NCBI GenBank assembly: GCA_025128135.1
Contig: JAHLYW010000030.1
Span: forward strand, 1-64,000
DNA length: 64,000 bases
From: Synechococcus sp. CS-1325
Lineage (GTDB): Bacteria; Cyanobacteriota; Cyanobacteriia; PCC-6307; Cyanobiaceae
Reading direction: 5' to 3'
Of the stretch, positions 1 to 7,446 are shown piece after piece. The notes beneath the pieces are model-generated. The model worked only from the letters and a program-made list of their open reading frames with translations, ran no database searches and was not told the DNA's origin. The stretch's first letter is position 1. Every line of letters starts with the position of its first letter. A program made the translations under genes and the position numbers.

Positions 1-122
1 CCCGGCATGTCGTGGTGGCCTTCGTGATTCATGCCACCGGGCAGCTGGGCCAGGGCGGGGGCCACCAGGGCAAGGCTGCTGAACAGCCCGATCAAGGTGG
101 TGGAGAAACGGGGCGGGCGCAT
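1..122 (-). CDS. Secreted His-rich protein, 5' end only (possible DUF305-type)
   Basis: Only the first 40 codons are inside the window; the gene runs off the left edge. The visible protein begins with basic residues (MRPPRF), a hydrophobic stretch and an A-L-A-Q signal-peptidase site near residue 26. It then enters a Met/His-rich segment (GGMNHEGHHDMP). His/Met-rich secreted starts of this kind are common in DUF305 and other periplasmic copper-handling proteins, but the family domain itself is not visible, so this is inference. A MerR-type promoter lies 23 bases upstream at 145-176 and is shared in sequence with the next gene, which fits a metal-responsive role. Confidence 0.6.
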   Translation of the reverse strand, partial: MRPPRFSTTLIGLFSSLALVAPALAQLPGGMNHEGHHDMP

Positions 123-144
123 GGTGGCTGGATGGGATCTGCTC

Positions 145-176
145 ACCGTATGGTCTCCACTCGGCAGGAGAGTCAA
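145..176 (-). promoter_or_regulatory. MerR-type promoter/operator, copy 1
   Basis: On the minus strand TTGACT (-35) and TACGGT (-10) are separated by 20 bases. The spacer holds the dyad CTCTCC...GGAGA. Over-long spacers with a central dyad are the hallmark of MerR-family activated promoters (CueR, PbrR, CadR types). It lies just upstream of the secreted His-rich gene. Confidence 0.65.
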
Positions 177-191
177 GGGTCGGCTCCCACC

Positions 192-923
192 TCACCCTCT
201 CTGAACCAGGATCACCAACCCCATCGCCACCATGACCCCGTTCTCCAGCACGCTCACCAGGCCGAGTGGGGTGCGGTTGTTGCCGCCCACGCAGGCGCAG
301 TCGAGGTCGAGCTTGTCGAGGTATACGGCCTTGATCACCGAGAGGCCGCCTTCGGCGCCCATGGCGATCGCCAGCAGGGCAATCGGCGTGGCCTCAAGGC
401 CGGCGAGCAGCGCCAGACCCACCAGCAGCTCCAGATAGGGAAACAGGCGGCCATAGCTGCTCAGCCGCTGGCTCAGCAGGTTGTACTGGCGAAAGGAGCT
501 CACGAAAGCGGGCGGATCGATCAGCTTCAACAAGGCCAGCAGCACCAGTGCTGCCCCCATGAAACCCTCCACGCCGCTGCCAAGGGCCAGCGCGATCAGG
601 GCCGCCACGGCGAAGACCGTGATCACCGGACGGTAACTGCGGCCCCCGGCGGGGCGGGGGCTGACCCCGAGACGCCGGGCCAGCTCGGCGTAACCACCGA
701 TGCGCTCATCGCCCGCGAACACCTGGGGGGTGGTGGTGACGCCGTGGGCCGTCTTGAAGCGCTCCACCTCCCCCTGGCTGAGCAGAAGATGGTCTTCGAA
801 GTGAATGCCCTGCTGTCGCAGCAAGGCCGCCGCCTGCTGGCCATAGGGACAGACATGCTGGGCAGTGGCGATGCGATGCAGCCTCACCGGGAGGGGGAGT
901 GGGAGGGGAGCTGGTGTGGCCAT
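192..923 (-). CDS. Glutaredoxin-MauE fusion membrane protein
   Basis: A 243-residue protein if started at the ATG at 923. Longer in-frame starts up to 998 lie inside or upstream of the MerR-type promoter at 946-977 and are therefore unlikely. The N-terminal half is glutaredoxin-like, with an H-V-C-P-Y-G active site near residues 23-28 and a TTPQVF segment corresponding to the conserved cis-Pro region. From about residue 99 there are four hydrophobic segments resembling MauE/DoxX membrane proteins, with a late D-C-A-C cysteine pair. Such fusions probably move reducing equivalents across or within a membrane. The shared promoter with the neighbouring His-rich secreted protein points to metal or thiol stress. 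Family call is confident; substrate is unknown. Confidence 0.8.
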   Translation of the reverse strand: MATPAPLPLPLPVRLHRIATAQHVCPYGQQAAALLRQQGIHFEDHLLLSQGEVERFKTAHGVTTTPQVFAGDERIGGYAELARRLGVSPRPAGGRSYRPVITVFAVAALIALALGSGVEGFMGAALVLLALLKLIDPPAFVSSFRQYNLLSQRLSSYGRLFPYLELLVGLALLAGLEATPIALLAIAMGAEGGLSVIKAVYLDKLDLDCACVGGNNRTPLGLVSVLENGVMVAMGLVILVQRG

Positions 924-945
924 GGCCTCGGCGGCACTGCCATTC

Positions 946-977
946 ACCGTAAGGTCTCCATTTAGGTGGAGAGTCAA
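946..977 (-). promoter_or_regulatory. MerR-type promoter/operator, copy 2
   Basis: TTGACT and TACGGT are spaced by 20 bases, with dyad CTCTCCA...TGGAGAC between them. It matches copy 1 at 145-176 in both hexamers and in the dyad, and differs mainly in the centre. It sits 23 bases upstream of the chosen start of the glutaredoxin-MauE gene and so helps decide that start. Confidence 0.65.
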
Positions 978-1015
978 GGGCGGGCAACCCTTCGGCACTC
1001 TCCCTGGAGCCCGAA

Positions 1016-1201
1016 TCAGGGGATGTCTGCGTAGACGCGCATCAGCTGCGTTGACGGCATCTGCAGGCCCCAGCAGGGGTTGAACGGATGCACCCGCCTG
1101 CTGGGACGGCCCTCTTGCACCAGAGGTTCCACTGCTTGAGCCAGAACCAGACGAAACGGACCATCAACCGATCGTTCCGGCTGCAGGCAAGGAGAAATCA
1201 C
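1016..1201 (-). CDS. Possible small protein in an otherwise empty gap
   Basis: The 999-1400 stretch has no recognised gene. On the minus strand a 61-codon frame opens with GTG at 1201 and ends in ...MRVYADIP. Its codon choice is GC-rich at third positions like real genes here, but no domain is recognisable and there is no clear ribosome binding site. It could equally be a chance frame. The rest of this gap shows nothing I can name. Confidence 0.25.
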   Translation of the reverse strand: MISPCLQPERSVDGPFRLVLAQAVEPLVQEGRPSRRVHPFNPCWGLQMPSTQLMRVYADIP

Positions 1202-1400
1202 CAGGAAGCGGTGCTGAACAGAACTTGCAACACTGCAAATCCCGCCAGACAGGTGGCAGCAAGCAAAGGAATGGTGTGGAGCACGATCGGAACATCCTGG
1301 CTCTTCGTTGACTGATCATGCAGGGACATCCCAGCCGCTGACAGGCTCGGTGCTGAGAACGACAGACACACTCGGAAATGAAGTTGTGTTGCTGACAGCT

Positions 1401-1844
1401 TCAGGACACGAAGCGCCGGTAAAGCCAGCGCACGAAACCACCCACCACCGGCACCGGCTCAAAGGTGGGGCCAACGAAATCGAAATAGTCGCGATGCTCC
1501 ACGATCCTGCCGTCGGCGCCGAGGCGCAGGCGGGTGGTGCCCGGATAAATGAACTCGATCCCCTTGATCTTCAGTCCCATCGTCCACTCCACGAAGGCCG
1601 TCTCGCCGCTGAGCGCCACGGCACCGGGCACCAGAAATACATCATCACAGCGGCGCATCAGCCCCTCCTGGGCCTCGATGTAGGCCTCGATGCCCTGCTT
1701 CTCCTGGGTCGGGTCCTGAAAATGGACATTGGCGTCGTAGACGGCCCGCCACTGCTCAGCGCTGGGCCCCGGAATGCCATAGGGCTTGGTGAACAGAGCC
1801 TTGAGCGTTGCCTCGGTGAGCGGCGGCGAGAGGGCTGCGGTCAT
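1401..1844 (-). CDS. NTF2-like / SnoaL-fold protein
   Basis: A 147-residue single-domain protein. It has the look of the nuclear-transport-factor-2-like fold used by cyanobacteria in many small binding or isomerase proteins. There is an N-terminal helix, the segment VYDANVHFQDPT (early strand with the usual 'F.DP' turn), and later strands ending in EHRDYFDF. The C-terminus ends with a basic-aromatic helix (VRWLYRRF). No catalytic residues can be assigned with confidence. It stands alone on the minus strand, about 100 bases downstream of the marC stop. The fold call is good; function is unknown. Confidence 0.7.
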   Translation of the reverse strand: MTAALSPPLTEATLKALFTKPYGIPGPSAEQWRAVYDANVHFQDPTQEKQGIEAYIEAQEGLMRRCDDVFLVPGAVALSGETAFVEWTMGLKIKGIEFIYPGTTRLRLGADGRIVEHRDYFDFVGPTFEPVPVVGGFVRWLYRRFVS

Positions 1845-1949
1845 GGCGGCTCGGTGCAGCGGTGGCGGTGGGAATCAGCCAAGGCTGACAGCTCTGCAGG
1901 CGAGCTGCGTGGCGATCGGGTCGATCTGATCCGCCGGAAGCGTTCCTGA

Positions 1950-2552
1950 TCAGGCCGCACCGGCGAGCACCGGGAAGCAGCCCTTAAGGCCCACCACCAG
2001 CATCTGCACGCCGATGGCGCTGAGCAGCAGACCCATCAAGCGACTGATCACCTTTTCCTGCAGTTCCCCCAGGGCCCGGCGGAGGGGCATCGAAACCCGC
2101 AGGAGGGCGTAGATCCCCAACGCCAGCAGGCCGATCACGCCGCTGAGGACCAGGCGTCCCTGCCAGGAAGCGGGAGAGTCCGCCACCACCAGGGAGATGG
2201 CCCCCGGCCCGGCCAGCAGCGGCAAGCCGATCGGTACCACGCCAAGGCTGCCTGCATCGGACTCGACATCGGGGTGGTTCACCTCCATTCCCTCGATCAG
2301 CCGCAGGCCGATCGGCAGCAGGATCAGGCCGCCAGCGACGCGGAAGGCATCGAGGGTGATGCCGAACAAATCGAGCAGGGCCTGACCCCACCAGCAGGCC
2401 GCCAGCAGGGTGAACAGAAAGGTGAGCACCGCCAGGCGGCTGATCTGCCGGAGCCGGCCGGCATCACCGCCGGCCGCCCGGGCCACCACCGGCAGAACGC
2501 CGATCGGCGAACTGATCGCCAGCAGACCGACGGCGGTGTTGATCAGGGACAT
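1950..2552 (-). CDS. marC: MarC-family integral membrane protein
   Basis: Read from the ATG at 2552 (MSLINTAVGLLAISSPIG) the protein is 200 residues, the usual MarC length. A longer frame to 2654 adds only a non-conserved leader. About six hydrophobic segments are visible, with the family-typical N-terminal 'NPIG/SPIG' turn, a PIGLPLLAGPGAIS segment in the middle and a C-terminal helix (GVQMLVVGL). MarC proteins are inner-membrane proteins of unclear function, often annotated as NAAT transporters. The hli gene ends 62 bases upstream on the same strand, so co-transcription is possible. Confidence 0.85.
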   Translation of the reverse strand: MSLINTAVGLLAISSPIGVLPVVARAAGGDAGRLRQISRLAVLTFLFTLLAACWWGQALLDLFGITLDAFRVAGGLILLPIGLRLIEGMEVNHPDVESDAGSLGVVPIGLPLLAGPGAISLVVADSPASWQGRLVLSGVIGLLALGIYALLRVSMPLRRALGELQEKVISRLMGLLLSAIGVQMLVVGLKGCFPVLAGAA

Positions 2553-2613
2553 GGAACAGGGAGCCAACCGGCCGAAGGGTGCAGGTCCCGCCTGGCAGGA
2601 GGGCGGATCCGGA

Positions 2614-2883
2614 TCAACCGATTCCCAGAATGCCTCGGGTGAAGGCCTCGCCACCCCGGGCGGATTCAGTGATCAACAGGGCCATGAATCCGAGCATGGC
2701 CAGGCGGCCGTTGAGCTTCTCGGCACGCTCGTGGAAGCCCCAGCCGCGATCAGCACTCACCACTTCCATGCGAGGTTCCGTTGCGAAGGCATTGAGGCGA
2801 CCCCCTTCCTCGGTTGTGACGGAGGCGCCACGGATCGAGGCGCGATCAACCGCACTGGGGGTCTTGGAGGTGTCCGGTTCCAT
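2614..2883 (-). CDS. hli: High-light-inducible protein (Hli/Scp)
   Basis: An 89-residue protein with a long hydrophilic N-terminus and one transmembrane helix carrying the chlorophyll-binding Hli motif [15 protein letters not shown] (E..NGR.AM.GF). Hli proteins sit in thylakoids and bind chlorophyll and carotenoid during photosystem II repair and light stress. The start is the ATG at 2883. The upstream region (2884-3000) is AT-rich compared with the rest of the window, as expected for a regulated promoter. Confidence 0.9.
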   Translation of the reverse strand: MEPDTSKTPSAVDRASIRGASVTTEEGGRLNAFATEPRMEVVSADRGWGFHERAEKLNGRLAMLGFMALLITESARGGEAFTRGILGIG

Positions 2884-3415
2884 GGCGGTTTAATACGAGT
2901 CAAAATAACTTTAGCAGCAAGAACTGGATGGAAATTAACGTTAACTAGTCGTTGCAAATCAGCTGGAATGATTGCTTCCCTGGTTGCCACAGTCAGAAGC
3001 AGGTGAGAGCCCACCAGCAACCATCCACCGGGCAGCCCAGCGCTGCTGTTGTTGTGCTGTGTTCGAAGGCCGGCCAGCGGCAACGGGGCAGCCTTCAGCC
3101 AGCAGGCCCGAGGAACTCCTGGCTGGAACGTTCGGAGATCACCCCCTGAGATCCTGCCACGCAGCCAATGCCCACGCATTAGCATTTTATGAAGTGGTTG
3201 GGCATAGTGACAATGACTCATCATCCATGCTCACCCCAGCCTGGAGGTATCGCGGTAACGGGCAGATCCACCCGATCGTGATCCGGCAGATTGACAGGCC
3301 AAGGAAGATCCACTTTGACTGACTGGATTGATCGTTCATGGCGCAGATGGCTTTCGATACGATTGAGCATGATCATGAACTCTGATCACCGCGTGACGCT
3401 TCAACATCTCAGCTT
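2884..3415. other. Intergenic region between divergent hli and plsC
   Basis: About 530 bases without a convincing gene. The part next to hli (2884-2990) is AT-rich and contains a perfect TTAACGTTAA palindrome at 2935-2944, a plausible regulator site for hli. The rest is GC-rich and shows no clear element. Confidence 0.4.
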
Positions 3416-4171
3416 GTGCCGGTGACCTTCAACCACAATCCATCAGACCAGATCCTGGATGCTCCCTTGCGGCTGTCTCGTCGCTTGCTTGGGGCCGTCG
3501 GCACGAAGTTTTCCCTTGAGCATGCCGAGCGAATCCCCGCCGATCAGAGGATCCTGGTTGTCAGCAACCACCGCAGTGTGCTTGATGCTCCCTTGTTGAT
3601 GGCAGCCATGAATCGCTCGGTGCGATTCGCCTGCCATTACTACATGAGTCGTGTTCCGGTGATGCGGGATGTGGTGTCGGCGATGGGTGCCTTTCCGCTC
3701 GACGCCCCTCGCCAGCGACAGAAGCATTTTTTCGAGAATTCAATCAGCTTCCTGCAGGCACGGCAGCTGGTCGGCGTGTTTCCGGAGGGGGCGCAGCCGA
3801 TGGTGCAGGTCAAGCCGGCCAATCAACTCAGCCCCTTCCATCGAGGTTTTGCCCACCTGGCCCTGCGTGCACCCGTTTCTGACTTATCGATTCTGCCGGT
3901 TGCCATCCTGTCAACGGAAGAAAATCAACATCAGCTGGCCCCGCTCAAACTGTTTCGTCTATTTGATCCCTCCGAGCCCCTATTCAATTGCGGGGGTTGG
4001 CACTCAGCCATTGTCTATCGCCGCGTCCACCTTTTCTTTGGCCATCCGATCCGAATTGATGAGGATTTAAGGCAACAGTATCGCGGCCGCAGCGGCAGCA
4101 GGCTGGCCAGGGAGATCAGCCAATCCTGCTGGGATCAGATTGCCGGAATGCTGCGCCATGGCTGCACCTAA
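3416..4171 (+). CDS. PlsC-like lysophospholipid acyltransferase
   Basis: A 251-residue protein from a GTG start at 3416. It has the acyltransferase box SNHRSVLD (N-H-x4-D, His52/Asp57) and the substrate-binding block VFPEGAQP near residues 121-128. The family transfers acyl groups to lysophosphatidate or related acceptors at the membrane. The following alpha/beta hydrolase overlaps it by 14-32 bases depending on start. In plant phytyl ester synthases (PES1/2) a hydrolase-like and an LPLAT-like domain are fused in one chain, and cyanobacterial LPLAT relatives make similar esters. The pair here could be a split version; this is inference. Confidence 0.85.
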   Translation: MPVTFNHNPSDQILDAPLRLSRRLLGAVGTKFSLEHAERIPADQRILVVSNHRSVLDAPLLMAAMNRSVRFACHYYMSRVPVMRDVVSAMGAFPLDAPRQRQKHFFENSISFLQARQLVGVFPEGAQPMVQVKPANQLSPFHRGFAHLALRAPVSDLSILPVAILSTEENQHQLAPLKLFRLFDPSEPLFNCGGWHSAIVYRRVHLFFGHPIRIDEDLRQQYRGRSGSRLAREISQSCWDQIAGMLRHGCT

Positions 4172-4994
4172 CTCCTCCCTGCCTCCGATGCCAGTCAACA
4201 CCAGGCCGCTGAAGCTATTGGCTTCCAACTCCAGCAGACCAAACCAGCCATTGTTTGTCTTTCTGCCAGGAATGGATGGCACAGGCGCGTTGCTGGCACC
4301 CCAGCTCAGCGGATTGAGGGCCAGTTTCGATATTCGTTGCCTGTCGATTCCCACCGACGACCTGACCGGCTGGGATGGATTGGTGGAACAGATCGCCGCG
4401 TTGATCAGCAAGGAGCAGCAGCGTTCGCCTTCGCGTCCGATCGTGCTCTGTGGTGAATCGTTTGGTGGCTGTCTGGCCCTGAAACTGGCCGTTCGCCATC
4501 CGCCTCTGTTCGATCGTCTGATCCTGGTGAACCCGGCCTCTGCGGCCAGCCGCCAACCCTGGCTTGGCTGGGGAGCTTCGCTGACGCAGCGCTTACCCGA
4601 TCCGCTCTACCGCCTGTCCACCTTTGGACTGCTGCCGCTGCTGATCGCGTCCCACCGTGTGCCGGTTCTGAGCCAGCAGGCTCTGCTGGCCGCCATGCAA
4701 TCGGTGAGTCCACCGAGTGCTGCCTGGAGATTGTCGCTGCTCAGCCAGTTCGAGATCAATCAATCGGCACTGGCGCGGATTGAGAAACCTGTTCTCGTTC
4801 TGGCATCAGGGGCAGATCGGCTGCTTCCTTCAGTGGCAGAGGCGAAACGGCTGGATCGGTATCTGCCCCAGTCCCAGACCGTATTCCTGCCGGAAAGTGG
4901 TCACGCCTGCCTGCTGGAGCAGGAGATCAGCTTGAGCAGCATCCTTCAATCCACCAACTTCTGCGCTGACAGGAGCGAACTCATGGTGGCTTAG
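4140..4994 (+). CDS. Alpha/beta hydrolase
   Basis: A 284-residue frame. The true start may be the ATG at 4158 (MAAPNSS), which still overlaps the acyltransferase. Visible features are FLPGMDGTG (oxyanion-hole region), the nucleophile elbow GESFGG with Ser107, a late Asp in SGADRLLPS and the catalytic His in ESGHACL. This is a complete Ser-Asp-His triad. Overlap with the preceding plsC-like gene implies coupled expression and a shared lipid substrate. Its 3' end overlaps the convergent small ORF at 4981-5199 by 14 bases. Family call is firm; substrate is not known. Confidence 0.85.
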   Translation: MPECCAMAAPNSSLPPMPVNTRPLKLLASNSSRPNQPLFVFLPGMDGTGALLAPQLSGLRASFDIRCLSIPTDDLTGWDGLVEQIAALISKEQQRSPSRPIVLCGESFGGCLALKLAVRHPPLFDRLILVNPASAASRQPWLGWGASLTQRLPDPLYRLSTFGLLPLLIASHRVPVLSQQALLAAMQSVSPPSAAWRLSLLSQFEINQSALARIEKPVLVLASGADRLLPSVAEAKRLDRYLPQSQTVFLPESGHACLLEQEISLSSILQSTNFCADRSELMVA

Positions 4995-5199
4995 TCCGCT
5001 GATTGAGGCTCCAGTCGAAGGGAAGAAAGACCAGCCGCAGCTCAGTCTCACAACCACTGGCTCCTTTCAGATCAAGCAGAATGTAGGCAGCGATCGAGGG
5101 TGCAGCCGCCAGAAAGTCGGCTTCGGAAACAGGCCGCACCTTGCCTGGATTGTTCACGAAGCTGCGCAGCAGGCCATCCCAGGTGGTGAGATCCACCAT
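4981..5199 (-). CDS. Small protein coupled to the type III PKS
   Basis: A 72-residue protein whose ATG (5199) shares a base with the stop of the upstream polyketide synthase (TGATG), a typical coupling arrangement. It is mixed hydrophilic/hydrophobic with no signal peptide or clear transmembrane helix, and ends QRTKPP. I recognise no family. Position as last gene of the methyltransferase-reductase-synthase cluster suggests an accessory role, but the synthase above it is interrupted. It may therefore be expressed poorly or not at all. Confidence 0.5.
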   Translation of the reverse strand: MVDLTTWDGLLRSFVNNPGKVRPVSEADFLAAAPSIAAYILLDLKGASGCETELRLVFLPFDWSLNQRTKPP

Positions 5200-6245
5200 C
5201 AGTTCGCTTCCTCCCTCACCAGCAAGGCCGCTTCCACCGTGAGCCCCGGGCCGAAGCCCAGGGCCAGGCACGGGCCCCGGCCGGCCGTGCTGCGCAGCCG
5301 ATCCAGGATGAACAGAATCGTTGCCGACGACATGTTGCCGAACTGGCGCAGCACCGCGGTGGAGAGAGCGATCTGAGCCGGTTGCAAGCCGGCGCTCTCC
5401 AGCACCGCCGCCAGGATGCGGGGTCCACCGGGATGGACGGCCCAGGTTTCCACCTCCGGCAGGGTCAGGCCCTGGCCTGCCAGCCAGGGCTCCAGCCAGG
5501 GGCAGAGCTGAGCGGAGATGCGCGTGGGGACCTGGGCTTAGAGCACCATCGAGAAGCCATGGTCCTCGATGATCCAGGCCATCAGGTCTTCGGTGCCGGG
5601 CAGCACCGTGGAAGCCGAGGCGATCAGCTGCCACCCCGTGCCCCGGCTGGACCCCGCAGCCACCACAGCACCCGCACCGTCGGCGAACAGGGCATTGGCC
5701 ACGATGTGGTCGGGGTTCCAGCCCTCCTGAAGGTGCAGGCTGCACAGCTCCACTGCACAGAGCAGGACGCAGGCGCTGGGGTCGGCCTCCACGAAGGCCC
5801 GTGCCACCCGCAGGCCGTTGAGTGCCCCGTGGCAGCCCATGAAGCCCACGTGGGTGCGGGCCACATCGGCGGGCAAGGGCAGGCTGGCGATCAGGGCCAG
5901 GTCGAAGCCAGGGGCGCCGAAACCCGTGCACGACACGGTGATCAGATGGGTGATTGCGCCCGCCTCGAGGCCGGCATCGGCCAGGGCCAGGCGAGAAGCG
6001 CGCAGGGCCAGATCCAGCGCCGCCGGCTGATAGCGCCGCATCCGCTCGGCCGTGGACGGGTTGGTGGAAGCAGCGAGGGGAAGGCAGTGGCGGTGCGTCA
6101 ACCCGGAGCGCTGGTAGATCCGCTGCAGCAGGCGCTGCTGGCGGGGGCTGGCGCCCCCGAGCTGCGGTGCCAGAGCCAGGGCTTCCGCCTGGCTGAGGCA
6201 GCGCTCCGGCACCGCGGTGCCGAAACCAAGCAGGGACAGGGGCAT
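5199..6245 (-). pseudogene. Type III polyketide synthase, interrupted by an in-frame TAA
   Basis: A chalcone-synthase-like type III PKS. Residues 1-235 (MPLSLLGFGTAVPE...) hold the nucleophile in FMGCHGALNG (Cys138). A TAA at 5538-5540 then stops translation directly after GFSMVL. The same frame continues for 112 codons with the remaining catalytic elements: His in WAVHPGGP (about 271) and Asn in FGNMSSATILF (about 304), ending at 5199. The whole is about 348 codons, the normal size, so a single base change in an otherwise intact gene explains it. TCA (Ser) to TAA would suffice. The product without the C-terminal part lacks two of three catalytic residues. Stop-codon read-through or a sequencing error are alternatives. 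Confidence 0.85.
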
Positions 6246-6251
6246 GGTCGA

Positions 6252-7446
6252 TCAGTCCGTCGAGCAGGGCAGGGCGGGCCGTTGCAGAAGCTCAATCATG
6301 GAGCTGGTGATCAAGGGCGCGTTCGCGGCCAGCCGGTGCAGTCCCCAGCTGATCCCGGGGTGGCGCAACACCAGTGCCAGAGCGCGGCAGAACACCTGCC
6401 GCCGCCTCACCCAGCGCTGGTGGCGGCGCCGCCATTCCGTTTCGATTGCGCCATCCCAGCGCTCCAGGCCGCGCAGCACCAGGGGCAGGGCAGCCAGAGA
6501 GGAGCTCAGAGCCCAGCCCATGCCTTCGCCGGTGAAGGGCTCCACGTAGCCGGCGGCATCGCCCAGCAGCAGCAGGCGGTGGCCAGCCAGTGGGCGTGTG
6601 CGGCGGCTCAGTGCCGCGGTGAGCTGCCAGGACGCTGCTTCCAGGCCTGGCAGAGAAGCGAGGAGTGGCGCGAAGCCCGCTTCCGCCAGGATCTTGCGGC
6701 AGGCAGCTGCCGCACCGCCGCTGGAGCGCAGCAAGGCCCGATCGAAGGCACAGGCCAGATTGATCTCCCCGTCTTCCACACGCACCAGACCGACATACCC
6801 CCCCCCGGCCCACAGCCATCTGCAGAACCCCGGGCAGGAGCCCGGCAGCGTCCCCAGGCAACACACAACCGGCCCCCACCCGGCTGTGGGGTTCGATGCT
6901 GGTGCTGATCTCGGGCTCACTATCCAGGCAGCGGTGGCTGAGGCCGGCCGCGATCAGCACCACCCTGGCGGTCACACGCAGCTGGTCGGTGCCTGTTTGC
7001 AGCACCACCTCCCGGTCCGGGTCCGCACCTGCGGCGGCAGCGCCCAGGACAGCCCGGGTGCCCGTCAGCACCTCGGCGCCTGCGGCAACAGCCGCTTCCA
7101 GCAGCGCCTGATCGAGGCGGGCCCGGGAGAGGACCCGGCCAGCCTCCATAACGATCGGGCTCACCAGGCCAGCCACCCCGAGCTGCAGCACCCGCAGGGC
7201 AAGGCCACCCTGCTGTGCCACCAGCTCCGCGAGCCCGGCGGCCTCAAGGGCTGCCAGGGCCTGGGGGCTGAGGCAGGCCCCGCAGACTTTCCAGCGGGGG
7301 AAGCGGCGCTGCTCCACCAGCAGCACCCGCACCCCGCGCCTGGCGAGGCCATGGGCCGCCAGGGCGCCGGCCGGTCCAGCCCCAACCACCACCACATCCC
7401 AGCAGGGCGCGATCTGCAACGGCAGCGGATCAGGCGCTGGGGGCAT
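6252..7446 (-). pseudogene. FAD-dependent reductase (geranylgeranyl-reductase-like), frameshifted
   Basis: Starts at ATG 7446 with an FAD Rossmann motif (VVVVGAGPAGALAA) followed by KVCGACLSP, as in the geranylgeranyl reductase/flavin hydroxylase superfamily. The frame is coherent to about 6807, where it meets a run of nine C (G on the coding strand, 6798-6806). The rest of the protein (YVGLVRVEDGEINLACAF, then GDAAGYVEPFTGEGMGWAL) is in another frame to the stop at 6252. Eight or eleven G would restore one frame of about 397 residues. It overlaps the methyltransferase by 17 bases and precedes the type III PKS by 6. Homopolymer slippage, decay or assembly error are all possible. Confidence 0.8.
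6798..6806 (-). repeat. Nine-base G homopolymer (C on plus strand) at the frameshift
   Basis: Nine consecutive C on the plus strand exactly where the FAD reductase changes frame. Long G tracts are prone to slippage in replication and transcription and to miscounting in sequencing. Confidence 0.9.

Noticed and set aside
924..998. Upstream starts for the glutaredoxin-MauE gene
   Set aside because: They lie within or upstream of the MerR-type promoter hexamers, so they would not be in the transcript.
5382..6908. 508-codon open frame on the plus strand
   Set aside because: Lies opposite the type III PKS and reductase; composition (Gln/Gly/His/Arg-rich) is that of an antisense shadow in high-GC DNA, with no domain.
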